Source of the DNA: Pantoea sp. 18069
GTDB lineage: Bacteria; Pseudomonadota; Gammaproteobacteria; Burkholderiales; Burkholderiaceae_C
Length of the DNA: 64,000 nt
Direction of reading: 5' to 3'
NCBI RefSeq assembly: GCF_902706035.1
Contig: NZ_CACSJA010000023.1
Span: 22,486 to 86,485, forward strand
The notes below the pieces were generated by a model. It had not been told where the DNA came from, made no database searches, and worked only from the letters and a program-made list of their open reading frames with translations. The position numbers and the translations under genes were made by a program. Of this stretch, positions 1 through 8,692 are shown piece after piece (the first letter of the stretch is position 1; every line of letters begins with the position of its first letter).

Positions 1-936
1 GCGCTGCACGCGCACCGCGCCCAGATGCGGCAGCGCGCGCAGGAAATCATCGAGCTGGCGCAGCTGCACCGCGGCCGTGATGCGCGGCGCGCCCGGGCCC
101 GTGGCGCGCAGGGCGCGTATGGCCAGCGGGTGGTAGCGCGACAGCGTGGCGGCGATTTCCTCCAGCGTTGCCAGCTCGAAGACGATCAGCCCGCGCTCGA
201 TGGCAAACGCGTCTTCGGCGTTGAGGCCCGCAAGGCGCTGCGGCGTGCTGCCCGGCACGGCCGCGTCGTACCAGGCGCCGACCTGGCCGGCGCGCAGCTC
301 CAGCGGGGCCTGCAGCTTGTCGCGCGCAGCCAGGCGCACCACGCCTTCCTGCACGCTCACGCGCACGCTGCCCGGCAGTCGATCGACCGAGAACACCGTA
401 CCCACCACGGTGATGCGCGCGCCCGCGCAGTCGACGACAAACGGGCGCGCGGGATCGGGCGCCACATGGAACAGCGCCTGGCCATGGGCCAGCCGCACGG
501 CGCGCTGCGCACGATCGAAGGCGACTTCAATGGAGGTCGATCCGCCCAGCCGCACCTGGCTGCCATCGGGCAGGGACACGGGATCGAACTGGCCGATTGC
601 TGTCTCGCGCGCCAGCGCGAAGCGCGCGGCGTCATCGGCTGCGCGCCAATGCGCATGCAGCAGCCATCCCAGGCTGGCAAAACCCGCAAGCCCCAGCAGC
701 CCGCGCGTCACATGGCGGCGCTGGCGTCGCCGCTGGGCCGTGGCCAGTGCCTGGGCGCGGTCGGTGGCGCCGAAGTCCTGCCACAGCAGGTCAAAGCCTG
801 CGTATTCGCGCGCGTGGTCGGGGTGGGCCTTGAGCCAGGCATCGAAGGCGCTGCGCTGCGCCTGCGGCACCGGGGTCTCGCGCATGCGCAGAAACCAGCG
901 CGCCGCATCTTCGCGCGCCGTCGTGTGGGTTGCCAT
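1..936 (-). CDS. FecR-family anti-sigma regulator, C-terminus cut by window edge
   Basis: Inner-membrane regulator that senses a loaded TonB-dependent receptor and controls its partner sigma factor. The ATG at 936 overlaps the end of the sigma gene by a few bases, the usual fecI-fecR coupling. The frame stays open for 312 codons to base 1, close to full family length, so only the last residues are missing. Visible parts: an N-terminal DUF4880-like segment (EDAARWFLRM, about residues 9-18), a basic stretch and one transmembrane segment (GLLGLAGFASLGWLL, about residues 79-93), and the periplasmic FecR domain with LPDGSQVRLGGSTSIEVAF. The partner receptor would lie beyond base 1. This is the third FecIR pair in the window. 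Family call is firm; the signal sensed is unknown. Confidence 0.9.
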   Translation of the reverse strand, partial: MATHTTAREDAARWFLRMRETPVPQAQRSAFDAWLKAHPDHAREYAGFDLLWQDFGATDRAQALATAQRRRQRRHVTRGLLGLAGFASLGWLLHAHWRAADDAARFALARETAIGQFDPVSLPDGSQVRLGGSTSIEVAFDRAQRAVRLAHGQALFHVAPDPARPFVVDCAGARITVVGTVFSVDRLPGSVRVSVQEGVVRLAARDKLQAPLELRAGQVGAWYDAAVPGSTPQRLAGLNAEDAFAIERGLIVFELATLEEIAATLSRYHPLAIRALRATGPGAPRITAAVQLRQLDDFLRALPHLGAVRVQR

Positions 937-938
937 CT

Positions 939-1487
939 TCAGCCGCCGATCTGCTCGCGCAGCGCGCGCAGATCGACCAGGGCGCGGATCAGATGGCGCT
1001 CCACCGCGTTGAGCGTGATGCCCAGCTGGCGCGCGATCTCGGGCTGGGTCAGTCCCTCGATGCGGCACAGCCAGAACACTTCGCGGCAGCGCGGCGGCAG
1101 GCCGCTGATCGTGGTCTGCACCGCATGCAGGCGCTGCTGCAGGTCAAGCAGGAATTCCGCCGAAGGCGCGGTCAGCAGCATCGCGTCGGCGCCTTCGTTC
1201 TGCAGCTGCAGCGCATCGTCGGGCAGGGCGCACCAGCGCCTGGCCTCGTTCGCATGGTCGGCCAGCACCGAATGCACCACGCGCCGCAGATAGGCATGGG
1301 GACTCGCAAGGCTTGTGTGCCGGCCGCTGAGTGCGTAGCGCAAAAAGGCATCGTGCAGCACGTCCTGTGCCCGGTGCACGCAGCGCGTGCTGCGCCAGAT
1401 GGTGGGCAGCAGAGCGTGGTAGGCCCAGCCCAGGTCCAGGCCGAGCCATACGGGGGAGGCGGTTTGATTCACGGAAAGAATGGTCAA
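939..1487 (-). CDS. ECF sigma factor, FecI type (third module)
   Basis: Iron-starvation-type extracytoplasmic-function sigma factor of 182 aa, predicted to drive transcription of the receptor gene of its module. Region 2 is visible (AQDVLHDAFLRYAL) and region 4 carries the helix-turn-helix (LPPRCREVFWLCRIEGLTQ, then EIARQLGITLNAVERHL). The start used is TTG at 1487; no in-frame ATG lies near the N-terminus and no clear Shine-Dalgarno is seen, so a GTG five codons further in (1472) is possible. It ends just before the FecR start. A degenerate Fur-box-like site lies immediately upstream at 1492-1510, inside the 73-bp gap after the preceding receptor gene. Confidence 0.85.
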   Translation of the reverse strand: MTILSVNQTASPVWLGLDLGWAYHALLPTIWRSTRCVHRAQDVLHDAFLRYALSGRHTSLASPHAYLRRVVHSVLADHANEARRWCALPDDALQLQNEGADAMLLTAPSAEFLLDLQQRLHAVQTTISGLPPRCREVFWLCRIEGLTQPEIARQLGITLNAVERHLIRALVDLRALREQIGG

Positions 1488-1491
1488 TCGT

Positions 1492-1510
1492 AATGATATT
1501 GGTTCTCAAT
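1492..1510. promoter_or_regulatory. Putative Fur box (degenerate) upstream of third sigma gene
   Basis: The 19-bp sequence AATGATATTGGTTCTCAAT has the same 8-3-8 layout as the near-perfect sites at 5653 and 10195, but its left half is degraded. It sits 5 bp upstream of the TTG start of the sigma gene. Fur control of FecI-type sigma genes is established in other bacteria; binding here is inferred from the palindrome alone. Confidence 0.55.
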
Positions 1511-1560
1511 ACTGATTATCCATCGAATCCGGCGCCAGCCGCCGCGCCTTGCGCCAGCGC

Positions 1561-4050
1561 CTACAGCTTTGGCGTGTACTTCAAGGTGAACATCACATTG
1601 CGCGGATCGCCAAAGTCGTTGTTGCCGTTCTGCTCGGCAAAGCCCGGAATCCAGTAGCGCTTGTCAAACACATTGTTGACGTTGAGCGCCAGGCTGACTT
1701 CGGGCGTGACCTGGTAGGCCAGGCGCATGTTCCAGACGCTGAAGCCCGGCACCTTGAACGAACGGTCATAGCCCAGCGTATGGCTTTGGGCGTTGAAGCC
1801 CGCGCCCACGGTCATCGCGTTCCAATCGTTGGGCAGGCGATACGAAGCCCAGACGCGCATGAGGTTGCGCGGCGTCCAGGTGCTGAACACCTTGCCCTGG
1901 TTGCTCGGGTCGCTGAGGAACTTGGTGGTGTTGTAGGTATAGCCGGCCATCACCTGCAGATTACGCAGCACTTCGCCGCTGACCTCGGCTTCCAGGCCCT
2001 GGCTGCGCACCTTGCCCGAGGGTGTGGAACAGTACCAGCCGCTGCAGGCCATGCCCGAGGCGACGTCGTTGACGGCGCGGTTCTTGTGGTCGTAGCGGAA
2101 CAGGGCCAGCGACGAGTTGAGCCGTCCATCGAGCAGTTCGCCTTTGACGCCCAACTCGTAGTTCGTGCCGATGATGGGGTCCAGCACCTGGCCGGCAATG
2201 TTGCGCGCCGACTGCGGTTCGAACACGCTGGTGTAGCTGCCATAGGCCGACCACTGGGGCGTCAGCGCATAGACCAGGCCCACATACGGCGTGATCTCGC
2301 CCGATGCGGTGTTCACCGTCTGGGTGTTGTACAGCGACTCGTTGTAGATGTAGTCATACCAGCTGCTGCGCGCGCCGACGATGGCCGTCAGCGGATCGCT
2401 GAGTTTCGCGCGCCAGCTGGCGTAGATGCCTTTTTGCTGCACGTCGTACGTCGCACGCGTCTGTACTCCGCCCGCGGCCAGGATGGTGGCTTCGTCCTGC
2501 CATGGGCGGTAGTTGTCGATGGCGAAGATATTGCCGCCGGGCGTGAACGTGCGCGCGTACATGTCGTTCGACGTGTACTTCGAGTAGTTGGCGCCCAGCG
2601 TCACTTCGTTGCGCAGCCCCAGCAGGGAGAATGTGCCGTTGACGTAGGCATCGAGCCCCACCTTGGTCGAGTCGAAGTCCGTGACCCAGTTGGCATAGGT
2701 CAGTCCGCTGCCGTCGGCGGCGACATTGCCGTGCATGCGCTGATGGACCGAGGTGTTCTTCTCGGTCAGGCGCAAGGCCGAGACCTTGAGCTTCCAGTCG
2801 GCGTTGAAGCGGTGGTCCAGGTCGGCAAACAGCATGGTCTGGTCTATGCTCGCGCGGTTCCACCAGGCGCCGACGAAAGTCGAGCGATCCAGCCCGAGGT
2901 CGCTGCCGTCCGCGAACCGCGGCAAGCCGCGGATCATCGGGCGGCCTTGGCTGTCGGAGTTGCTGATGCCCAGGCCCAGAGTCGTGGCCGGGCTGATGTC
3001 ATAGTCGAGCGCGGCATACAGCGAGCGCGTGCCATCGTTCACGTAGTCGACAAAGGAGTGACTGCGCGCTTCATCCAGGACCGCGCGGCCGCGCAAGGAG
3101 CCGTCGGCGTTGAGCGGGCCCCCGGCATCGAGCTGTACGCCGTAGCGATCCCAGGAGCCGGCACGCGTGGTCAGCGTGACGGTCTTCTCGGCCTGGCCGC
3201 GCTTGCGCACCAGGTTCACCGCGCCGCCCGGGCTGCCCGTGCCCTGCAGCAGGCCCGAGGCACCGCGCAACACTTCGAGGCGGTCATAGAACACCATGCC
3301 TTCCGTGCCCCAGTTGCCCAACGCGTAGTTGTTGCGCGGAACGGGAACGCCATCGTATTGCCAGGCATCGATCTGGAAGCCGCGTGCCGACAGCACCATG
3401 CCCTGTCCCACGCCCTTGACGCCTACCGCGCCCGTGATGTTGTTGGCCGCGACGCGCAGGTCGGTGATTCCCTGTTCGTCGAGCTGCTTGCGCGTCAGCA
3501 CGCTGATCGACTGCGGAATTTCCTTGAGCGATTGATTGCCCTTGTTGATGCTGACCGCGCGAACGGCGAACGAGTCAGAACCTTCGGTGGTGGCGCTGCG
3601 TTCGGCCTGCGCCGTGACCGTCACGGCCCCGAGCGCCGCCTCGGGCCCACCGGCCTCGCGCGACGTCACGGCTGCCGCGCTCCTGCGCACTACATACCCC
3701 CCGCCCGCACCCGGAGCGGCTTCCAGGCCATGTCCGGCAAGAACCGCTTTCAGTGCGGCCGGCACGCTATAGCTGCCCGACAACCCTGCGCTGGTCTTGC
3801 CCGCGGTGAGCGCGCCGTCGAACGACAGCCAGATGCCGGCGCTGGTCGCGAGGCGATTGAGCACCTGGTCCAGCGTGCCGGCCGCAATGTCGTAGCGCAC
3901 GCTGGCTTCGGCGCGCGTGGGCGCGGCGCCATCCTGTGCCCAGGCGGGTGCGAAGGCGATGCCGAGGCAGGCCAGCAACGCGGCGTGGTGCAGCGGTTTC
4001 ATGCGCGGTGAATGGCCTGCAGCCGAGCGCTTGTCAATTCCCATGGTCAT
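1561..4050 (-). CDS. TonB-dependent siderophore receptor with N-terminal signalling domain
   Basis: Outer-membrane transducer of the FecA/FpvA/FoxA type, 829 aa. After a signal peptide (core LLACLGIAFAPAWAQ) comes the STN secretin/TonB short N-terminal domain (YDIAAGTLDQVLNRLATSAG), which contacts FecR. The plug follows (KEIPQSISVLTRKQLDEQ; LEVLRGASGLLQGTGSPGG), then a 22-strand barrel with the siderophore-receptor end NVNNVFDKRYW and a C-terminal LKYTPKL. The start at 4050 is chosen because GAGAGG lies about 9 nt upstream; ATGs at 4044 and 4002 are alternatives. It closes the module sigma (5618)-FecR (5109)-receptor. It closely resembles the receptor at 6177-8639, so a duplication is likely. 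Ligand is unknown; hydroxamate-type ferric siderophore is a guess from family membership. Confidence 0.93.
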   Translation of the reverse strand: MTMGIDKRSAAGHSPRMKPLHHAALLACLGIAFAPAWAQDGAAPTRAEASVRYDIAAGTLDQVLNRLATSAGIWLSFDGALTAGKTSAGLSGSYSVPAALKAVLAGHGLEAAPGAGGGYVVRRSAAAVTSREAGGPEAALGAVTVTAQAERSATTEGSDSFAVRAVSINKGNQSLKEIPQSISVLTRKQLDEQGITDLRVAANNITGAVGVKGVGQGMVLSARGFQIDAWQYDGVPVPRNNYALGNWGTEGMVFYDRLEVLRGASGLLQGTGSPGGAVNLVRKRGQAEKTVTLTTRAGSWDRYGVQLDAGGPLNADGSLRGRAVLDEARSHSFVDYVNDGTRSLYAALDYDISPATTLGLGISNSDSQGRPMIRGLPRFADGSDLGLDRSTFVGAWWNRASIDQTMLFADLDHRFNADWKLKVSALRLTEKNTSVHQRMHGNVAADGSGLTYANWVTDFDSTKVGLDAYVNGTFSLLGLRNEVTLGANYSKYTSNDMYARTFTPGGNIFAIDNYRPWQDEATILAAGGVQTRATYDVQQKGIYASWRAKLSDPLTAIVGARSSWYDYIYNESLYNTQTVNTASGEITPYVGLVYALTPQWSAYGSYTSVFEPQSARNIAGQVLDPIIGTNYELGVKGELLDGRLNSSLALFRYDHKNRAVNDVASGMACSGWYCSTPSGKVRSQGLEAEVSGEVLRNLQVMAGYTYNTTKFLSDPSNQGKVFSTWTPRNLMRVWASYRLPNDWNAMTVGAGFNAQSHTLGYDRSFKVPGFSVWNMRLAYQVTPEVSLALNVNNVFDKRYWIPGFAEQNGNNDFGDPRNVMFTLKYTPKL

Positions 4051-4158
4051 CCGACTTTCCCTCTCATTGTTGAAACGGTGCGACGCGCGTTGAAAACGCG
4101 GTCTCTACCTGTTTCCCGAACGAGATGGAAAAAGTGCTACGGCCCACGCAAAAAAGTT

Positions 4159-5109
4159 TCAGTCCCTGGCCTCCACCGTGACCCACCAGCGCGTGGCCGT
4201 GCTTATCTGCAGCGGCAAGGCCTGGGCCAGGATGCGCAGCGCATGGTCGGTGTCGTCTAGCGGGTAGACGCCCGAGACGATGAGATCGCGCACTGCCGGA
4301 TCGCAGCGCAGCACGCCGCTGCGGTAGCGGCCCAGTTCCGCAAGAAAGTCTTCGAGCCGCATGCGCTCGGCGACCAGCACGCCCTGGGCCCAGGCCGTCG
4401 CATTGGCATTCAGCGGCGTGATGGCGTCGACGGACGCCAGGCTGAAGCGCGCCTGCTGGCCTGCATCGACGCGCTGCCTTGCGGCCATGCCGCCGTTTGC
4501 GGGGCTGATTTCCACCGCGCCTTGCTCGACGGCCACCTGAATCCAGGGGGCGCTCTGGCGCACGCCAAAGCGCGTGCCCAGGGCGCGCACCGTGCCTTGC
4601 GCGGTGTGCACGATGAACGGCCGCGCGCTCGCATCCGTCGCCGTGGTGATGAAGATTTCGCCGTCCAGCAGGCGCACCTGGCGTTCGCCGGCGCTGTAAT
4701 GCACATCGATGGCGCTGGCGCTGCCCAGCATGATTCGCGTGCCGTCGGGCAGAACGATTTCGCGTCGCTCGCCGCGTGCGCTGCGGTGGTCGGCGAGCAC
4801 GCGCTGCCATGGCGCGGTTTCGCGCACGGCATACGCAGCCAGGCCGCCGCCGGCCAGCAGACCCGCGATGCCCAGCAGCGCGCGCCGGCGCGCCGTCGAT
4901 GGCCGCACGCGCAAGGCCTGTCCCGCGGCGGGCCGGGCCAGGGTCTGCAATCGGCTATCCGTACGCTGCACCTGCGCCCAGGCCTGGGCATGCTCGGGCG
5001 CCGCGCCTAGCCATTGCGCAAAGCCATCGCGCTCCTCCTGCGTGACTTCGCCCGACCAGAACGTGACCTGCCATTCGAGCGCCTGATGCAGCACCGCGCC
5101 GTTGCTCAT
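4159..5109 (-). CDS. FecR-family anti-sigma regulator (second module)
   Basis: 316-aa inner-membrane regulator linking the receptor at 1561-4050 to the sigma factor at 5106-5618. It has the N-terminal DUF4880-like cytoplasmic segment (ALEWQVTFWSGEVTQEERDG), a basic stretch followed by one membrane segment (ALLGIAGLLAGGGLAAYAV, about residues 77-95), and a periplasmic FecR domain (IVLPDGTRIMLGSASAIDV; FIVHTAQGTVRALGTRFGV). The C-terminal part that meets the STN domain ends in WWVTVEARD, as in the paralogue at 8693. The start ATG at 5109 overlaps the sigma stop codon by 4 bp, indicating translational coupling. Full length for the family. Confidence 0.93.
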   Translation of the reverse strand: MSNGAVLHQALEWQVTFWSGEVTQEERDGFAQWLGAAPEHAQAWAQVQRTDSRLQTLARPAAGQALRVRPSTARRRALLGIAGLLAGGGLAAYAVRETAPWQRVLADHRSARGERREIVLPDGTRIMLGSASAIDVHYSAGERQVRLLDGEIFITTATDASARPFIVHTAQGTVRALGTRFGVRQSAPWIQVAVEQGAVEISPANGGMAARQRVDAGQQARFSLASVDAITPLNANATAWAQGVLVAERMRLEDFLAELGRYRSGVLRCDPAVRDLIVSGVYPLDDTDHALRILAQALPLQISTATRWWVTVEARD

Positions 5110-5618
5110 GCAGCCTCCGGGTGCAGCGCCGCATGGCAGGCGAGGGCGGCGCGCAGCATGTACTTGCGCACCGCGCCCACCGAGACTTGCAGCTGGGCGG
5201 CAATCTCGGAGTAGGTCAGCCCATCGAGCTGCGACAGCATGAACGTCTCGCGCACCTTGGCCGGCAGACTGCCCAGCGCCGCATCGAGCAGCAGCAAGGC
5301 CTCGAGCGCCAGGGCCCGCTCCTCGGGCGAAGGCGCGAAATTTTCCGGCAGCACGGCCAGCGCATCGAGATAGGCGGCCTCGAGCACGCGGCGGCGGTGC
5401 AGGTCTATGACCAGGCCCTTGGCGATCTGCGTCAGATGCGCGCGCGACTGCGCGGCATCGGGCATGCGGCCCGACACGAGAATGCGCACGAACGTGTCCT
5501 GGGCCAGATCGGCCGCGTCGAAGGCATTGCCCAGCCGACGGCGCAGCCAGCCCTGCAGCCAGCCGTGGTTGTTGCCGTAAAGGGTCTGAAGGTCCTGGGA
5601 TGCGTCGCCTGCCGACAT
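5106..5618 (-). CDS. ECF sigma factor, FecI type (second module)
   Basis: 170-aa iron-starvation sigma factor. Region 2 begins LYGNNHGWLQGWLRRRLG and contains DAADLAQDTFVRIL; region 4 is LPAKVRETFMLSQLDGLTY followed by SEIAAQLQVSVGAVRKYM. The frame stays open upstream to 5795, but the ATG at 5618 is preferred because the protein then begins like other FecI proteins and leaves the Fur-type palindrome at 5653-5669 in the untranslated region. It overlaps the FecR start by 4 bp. Divergent from the YciI-like gene at 5774. No strong Shine-Dalgarno precedes the start. Confidence 0.9.
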   Translation of the reverse strand: MSAGDASQDLQTLYGNNHGWLQGWLRRRLGNAFDAADLAQDTFVRILVSGRMPDAAQSRAHLTQIAKGLVIDLHRRRVLEAAYLDALAVLPENFAPSPEERALALEALLLLDAALGSLPAKVRETFMLSQLDGLTYSEIAAQLQVSVGAVRKYMLRAALACHAALHPEAA

Positions 5619-5652
5619 GAAAGAGCCGTCTGTCGCGCTGCGACGGTTGTTA

Positions 5653-5669
5653 ATGAGAACTGTTCTCAT
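5653..5669. promoter_or_regulatory. Putative Fur box upstream of second sigma gene
   Basis: ATGAGAACTGTTCTCAT is a perfect 7-3-7 inverted repeat, embedded in a longer dyad (TGTTA on the left, TTAACA on the right). It lies 35 bp upstream of the sigma start and in the divergent region shared with the YciI-like gene. The motif matches Fur boxes of the AATGAGAAnnnTTCTCATT type. Iron repression is inferred. Confidence 0.8.
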
Positions 5670-5773
5670 GTTAACAAAACTTGCGCGTGGCGGGTTCCAG
5701 CCGGTGGCGGTCTTCAGGGGTTTGGATGCGGCTACGATCGGTTCTCCGTATTTCCTTTCCATGAAAGAACCCC

Positions 5774-6067
5774 ATGCAATTTGCCCTTGTTGCACAAGAC
5801 TTCAAAGATGACGGCGCATTGGAGCGGCGCCTGGCCTGCCGCGAAGCCCACCTTGAACGCGTACGCGTGCTGGCTGCCCAGGGCGGCTTCATCAGCGGCG
5901 GCGGCGTGCTCGATGCCAGCGGCAAGATGGTGGGCTCGAACGCGCATTTTTCCTTTGCCGACCGCGCTTCCTTCGACGCCTGGCTCGAGACCGAGCCGTA
6001 CATCTTGCAGCGCGTGTGGGAAAAGATCGAGATCAGCGAAGTGTGCCTGTTCAATCCCGCGGCGTGA
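5774..6067 (+). CDS. YciI-like (YCII domain) protein
   Basis: 97-aa single-domain protein of the YciI-like superfamily, which adopts a ferredoxin-like fold and is often dimeric. Visible features: N-terminal beta strand MQFALVAQDF, a long helix rich in Arg/Glu, and the family core GKMVGSNAHFSFADRASFDAWLETEPY with the conserved Asp/Pro region near residues 60-75. Family members are mostly of unknown function, with some acting in aromatic degradation or as small hydrolase-like domains. It stands alone between two sigma/receptor modules, divergent from the sigma gene at 5618 and convergent with the receptor gene at 6177. Whether it shares Fur control through the site at 5653 cannot be told. Confidence 0.88.
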   Translation: MQFALVAQDFKDDGALERRLACREAHLERVRVLAAQGGFISGGGVLDASGKMVGSNAHFSFADRASFDAWLETEPYILQRVWEKIEISEVCLFNPAA

Positions 6068-6142
6068 TTCCAGCAGCGCAGGGAACACTGCGTTCGGTTC
6101 CCATGCGCTGCAGCGCTACGCTAGCGTGTCATAGGTCCGCAT

Positions 6143-6170
6143 GAGATGGCGCGGCATCGCGCGCCATCTC
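6143..6170. terminator. Hairpin between convergent genes
   Basis: An 11-bp perfect stem (GAGATGGCGCG pairing with CGCGCCATCTC) with a 6-nt loop lies between the convergent YciI-like gene and the receptor gene, 7 bp from the receptor stop codon. It is followed by a short T-containing tract on the plus strand only. Likely a terminator serving the YciI-like gene, and possibly both directions. Confidence 0.65.
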
Positions 6171-6176
6171 GATCTC

Positions 6177-8639
6177 TTACAGCGTGGGCGTGTACTTCAG
6201 CGTGAGCATCACATTGCGCGGCTCGCCATAGGTGGAGCCGGTGTAGCCCACGTAACCCGGCAGCACGTAGCGCTTGTCGAAGACATTGTTGACGTTCACG
6301 GCCACGTTGACTTCGCGCGTGGCCTGGTACGACAGGCGCAGATTGCCCACGGTGAAGCCCGCGAGCTTGAACGAACGGTCATAGCCCAGGGTATGGCTTT
6401 GCGTGTTGACGCCGCCGGCCACCGTGAGCCGATTCCATTCGCCGGGAAGGCGATACGACGCCCAGGCCCGCAGCATGTGCTTGGGCGTGATGGTGCTGAA
6501 CGCCTTGCCCTGCTCCTCCGGGTCGCTGAGGAATTCCGTGGTGTTGTAGGTGTAACCGGCCATCACCTGCAGATTGCGCAGCACTTCGCCGCTGACTTCG
6601 GCCTCCATGCCCTGGCTGCGCACCTTGCCCGAGTTCCTGGAGCAGTACCAGCCGTCGCAGGCAAAGCCCGCTTCCAGGTCGTTGACGGCACGCTTGTTGT
6701 GGTCGTAGCGGAATACGGCCAGCGAGGTGTTGACGCGGCCGTCCGCGAGTTCGCCCTTGATGCCCAGTTCATAGTTCTTGCCGATGATGGGTTCCAGCAC
6801 ATTGCCCGCGGCCGTGCGTTCGGACTGCGGCACGAACACGCCCGTGTAGCTGCCATAGGCGGACCATTGCGGCGTGAGCGCATACACCAGGCCGGCATAG
6901 GGCGTGATCTCGCGCGAGGCGGTGGTGACCGTGCGGGTGCTGGCCTGCTTGTCGTTGTAGATCGCGTCGTACCAGCTGGCGCGCGCGCCGGCAATCGCTG
7001 TCAGCTGCTCGGTGAGCCGGGTGCGCAAACTGGCGTAGACGCCTTTTTGCTGCACGTCGTATCCCGCGAGATACTGCCTGCCACCGTCGGCCAGCAGGCT
7101 GGCCACGGTAGGCTGGGGGCGGTTGTGGTCTATGGCGAAGAGGTTGCCGCCGGCGGTGAAGGTGCGCGCGAACATGTCGTCGGAGGTGTACTTCGAGTAG
7201 CTGGCGCCCACGGTGGTTTCGTGGCGCAGCCCCAGGGCCTGGAAGCGGCCGTTCACATAGGCGTCGAGCCCGACCTTCTCGGAGTCGAAGTCGGTGATCC
7301 AGTTGGCATAGGTCATGCCGCTGCCGTCCGCAGCCACATTGCCGTGCATGCGCTGGTGGCTGGACGTGTTCTTTTCGCTCAGGCGTACCGCCGCAAGCTT
7401 GAGCTTCCAGTCGGCGTTGAAGCGGTGGTCCAGATCGGCGTAGAGCATGGTCTGCTCGATGCTGCTGCGGTTCCACCAGGCGCCGGTGTAGGTGGAGCGG
7501 GGCAGGCCCACGTCGCTGCCGTCCGCTCGCAGGGGCACGCCGTAGATCATGGGCCGCGACTGGCTGTCCGAATGGCTCACGCCCACGCCCACCGTCGTGT
7601 CGGGGCCTATGTCGTAGTCGAGCGCCGCATACAGCGAGCGCGTGCGGTCGTTGACGTAATCAATGAAGGAGTGGCCGCGGGCTTCGTCGACCACCAGGCG
7701 GGCGCGCAGCGTGCCCTCGTCATTGAGCGGCCCGCCGGCATCGAGCTGCAGGCCATAGCGGTCCCAGGAGCCGGCACGCGCCGTGACCGAGACGGTCTTT
7801 TCGGACTGGCCGCGCTTGCGCACCAGATTGACCGCGCCGCCCGGGCTGCCCGTGCCCTGCAGCAGGCCCGAAGCGCCGCGCAGGACTTCCACGCGGTCAT
7901 AGAACACCATGCCTTCGGTGCCCCAGTTGCCCAGCGCGTAGGTATTGCGCGGAATGGCCACGCCGTCGTATTGCCAGTCATTGATCTCGAAGCCGCGCGC
8001 GAACAGCACCATGCCCTGGCCCACGCCCTGGGCGCCCACCATGCCGGTGACGTTGCTGATCGCCACGCGCAGGTCGGTGATGGCTTGCTCATCGAGCTGC
8101 TTGCGCGTGACCACGCTGATCGACTGGGGAATGTCCTTGAGCGACTGCGTGCCCTTGTTGATGCTCACGGCACGAACCGCGAGCGAGTCCGAGCCTTCGG
8201 TGGTGGCGCTGCGCTCGGCCTGGGCCGAGACCGTCACCGCGGCCATGGTCACGGCACTGCCTGCCGGCGCGCCCGCGCTGCCTTCGCGCGCGGCGGATGA
8301 TTTGCGCAAGACAAAAAGCCCGTCGCCGCGCTGTTGCGCCTCGAGCCCGCTGCCCTGCAGCACGCGGCGCAGCGCTTCCTCGTTGCCGTAGCTGCCGCGC
8401 AGGCCCGGGCTGCGCAGGTCGTCGACCAGCGAAGGCTCGAATGACAGTCCCATGCCCGCGGCCGTGGACAGGCGCAGCAGCGCCTCATCGAGCGGGCCGG
8501 GCTCGATCGCATAGGTGCGCTGCACCGGCGACGCTGAAGGGCTGGTCTGGGCAAATGCGCCGGGCATGGCGCTGGTGGCCAGCAGCACGGCAATGGCCAG
8601 CGCGCAGGGCTGGAAACGAAGCGAGGGCTTGGAAGACAT
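6177..8639 (-). CDS. TonB-dependent siderophore receptor with N-terminal signalling domain
   Basis: 820-aa outer-membrane receptor of the FecA/FpvA signalling class. Signal peptide ends near SAMPGAFAQ (residues 23-31). The STN domain follows (YAIEPGPLDEALLRLSTAAG), then the plug (KDIPQSISVVTRKQLDEQ; VEVLRGASGLLQGTGSPGG), then the barrel ending NVNNVFDKRYVLPGY and LKYTPTL. It is the last gene of the module sigma (10182)-FecR (9673)-receptor, 53 bp after FecR. Much of the plug and barrel reads almost the same as the receptor at 1561-4050, while loop segments such as the region after FAIDHNRPQP differ. This is the pattern expected of paralogues that diverged in ligand specificity. Ligand unknown. 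Confidence 0.93.
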   Translation of the reverse strand: MSSKPSLRFQPCALAIAVLLATSAMPGAFAQTSPSASPVQRTYAIEPGPLDEALLRLSTAAGMGLSFEPSLVDDLRSPGLRGSYGNEEALRRVLQGSGLEAQQRGDGLFVLRKSSAAREGSAGAPAGSAVTMAAVTVSAQAERSATTEGSDSLAVRAVSINKGTQSLKDIPQSISVVTRKQLDEQAITDLRVAISNVTGMVGAQGVGQGMVLFARGFEINDWQYDGVAIPRNTYALGNWGTEGMVFYDRVEVLRGASGLLQGTGSPGGAVNLVRKRGQSEKTVSVTARAGSWDRYGLQLDAGGPLNDEGTLRARLVVDEARGHSFIDYVNDRTRSLYAALDYDIGPDTTVGVGVSHSDSQSRPMIYGVPLRADGSDVGLPRSTYTGAWWNRSSIEQTMLYADLDHRFNADWKLKLAAVRLSEKNTSSHQRMHGNVAADGSGMTYANWITDFDSEKVGLDAYVNGRFQALGLRHETTVGASYSKYTSDDMFARTFTAGGNLFAIDHNRPQPTVASLLADGGRQYLAGYDVQQKGVYASLRTRLTEQLTAIAGARASWYDAIYNDKQASTRTVTTASREITPYAGLVYALTPQWSAYGSYTGVFVPQSERTAAGNVLEPIIGKNYELGIKGELADGRVNTSLAVFRYDHNKRAVNDLEAGFACDGWYCSRNSGKVRSQGMEAEVSGEVLRNLQVMAGYTYNTTEFLSDPEEQGKAFSTITPKHMLRAWASYRLPGEWNRLTVAGGVNTQSHTLGYDRSFKLAGFTVGNLRLSYQATREVNVAVNVNNVFDKRYVLPGYVGYTGSTYGEPRNVMLTLKYTPTL

Positions 8640-8692
8640 TTTTTCCTTTCGTCATGTACTGATGAACACGACGAACGAAACGCAAAAAGGTA

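Noticed and set aside
1549..4011. An 820-codon plus-strand frame opposite the first receptor gene
   Set aside because: Antisense to a clear TonB-dependent receptor; composition is Arg/Ala/His-rich. The same applies to 6141-8300.
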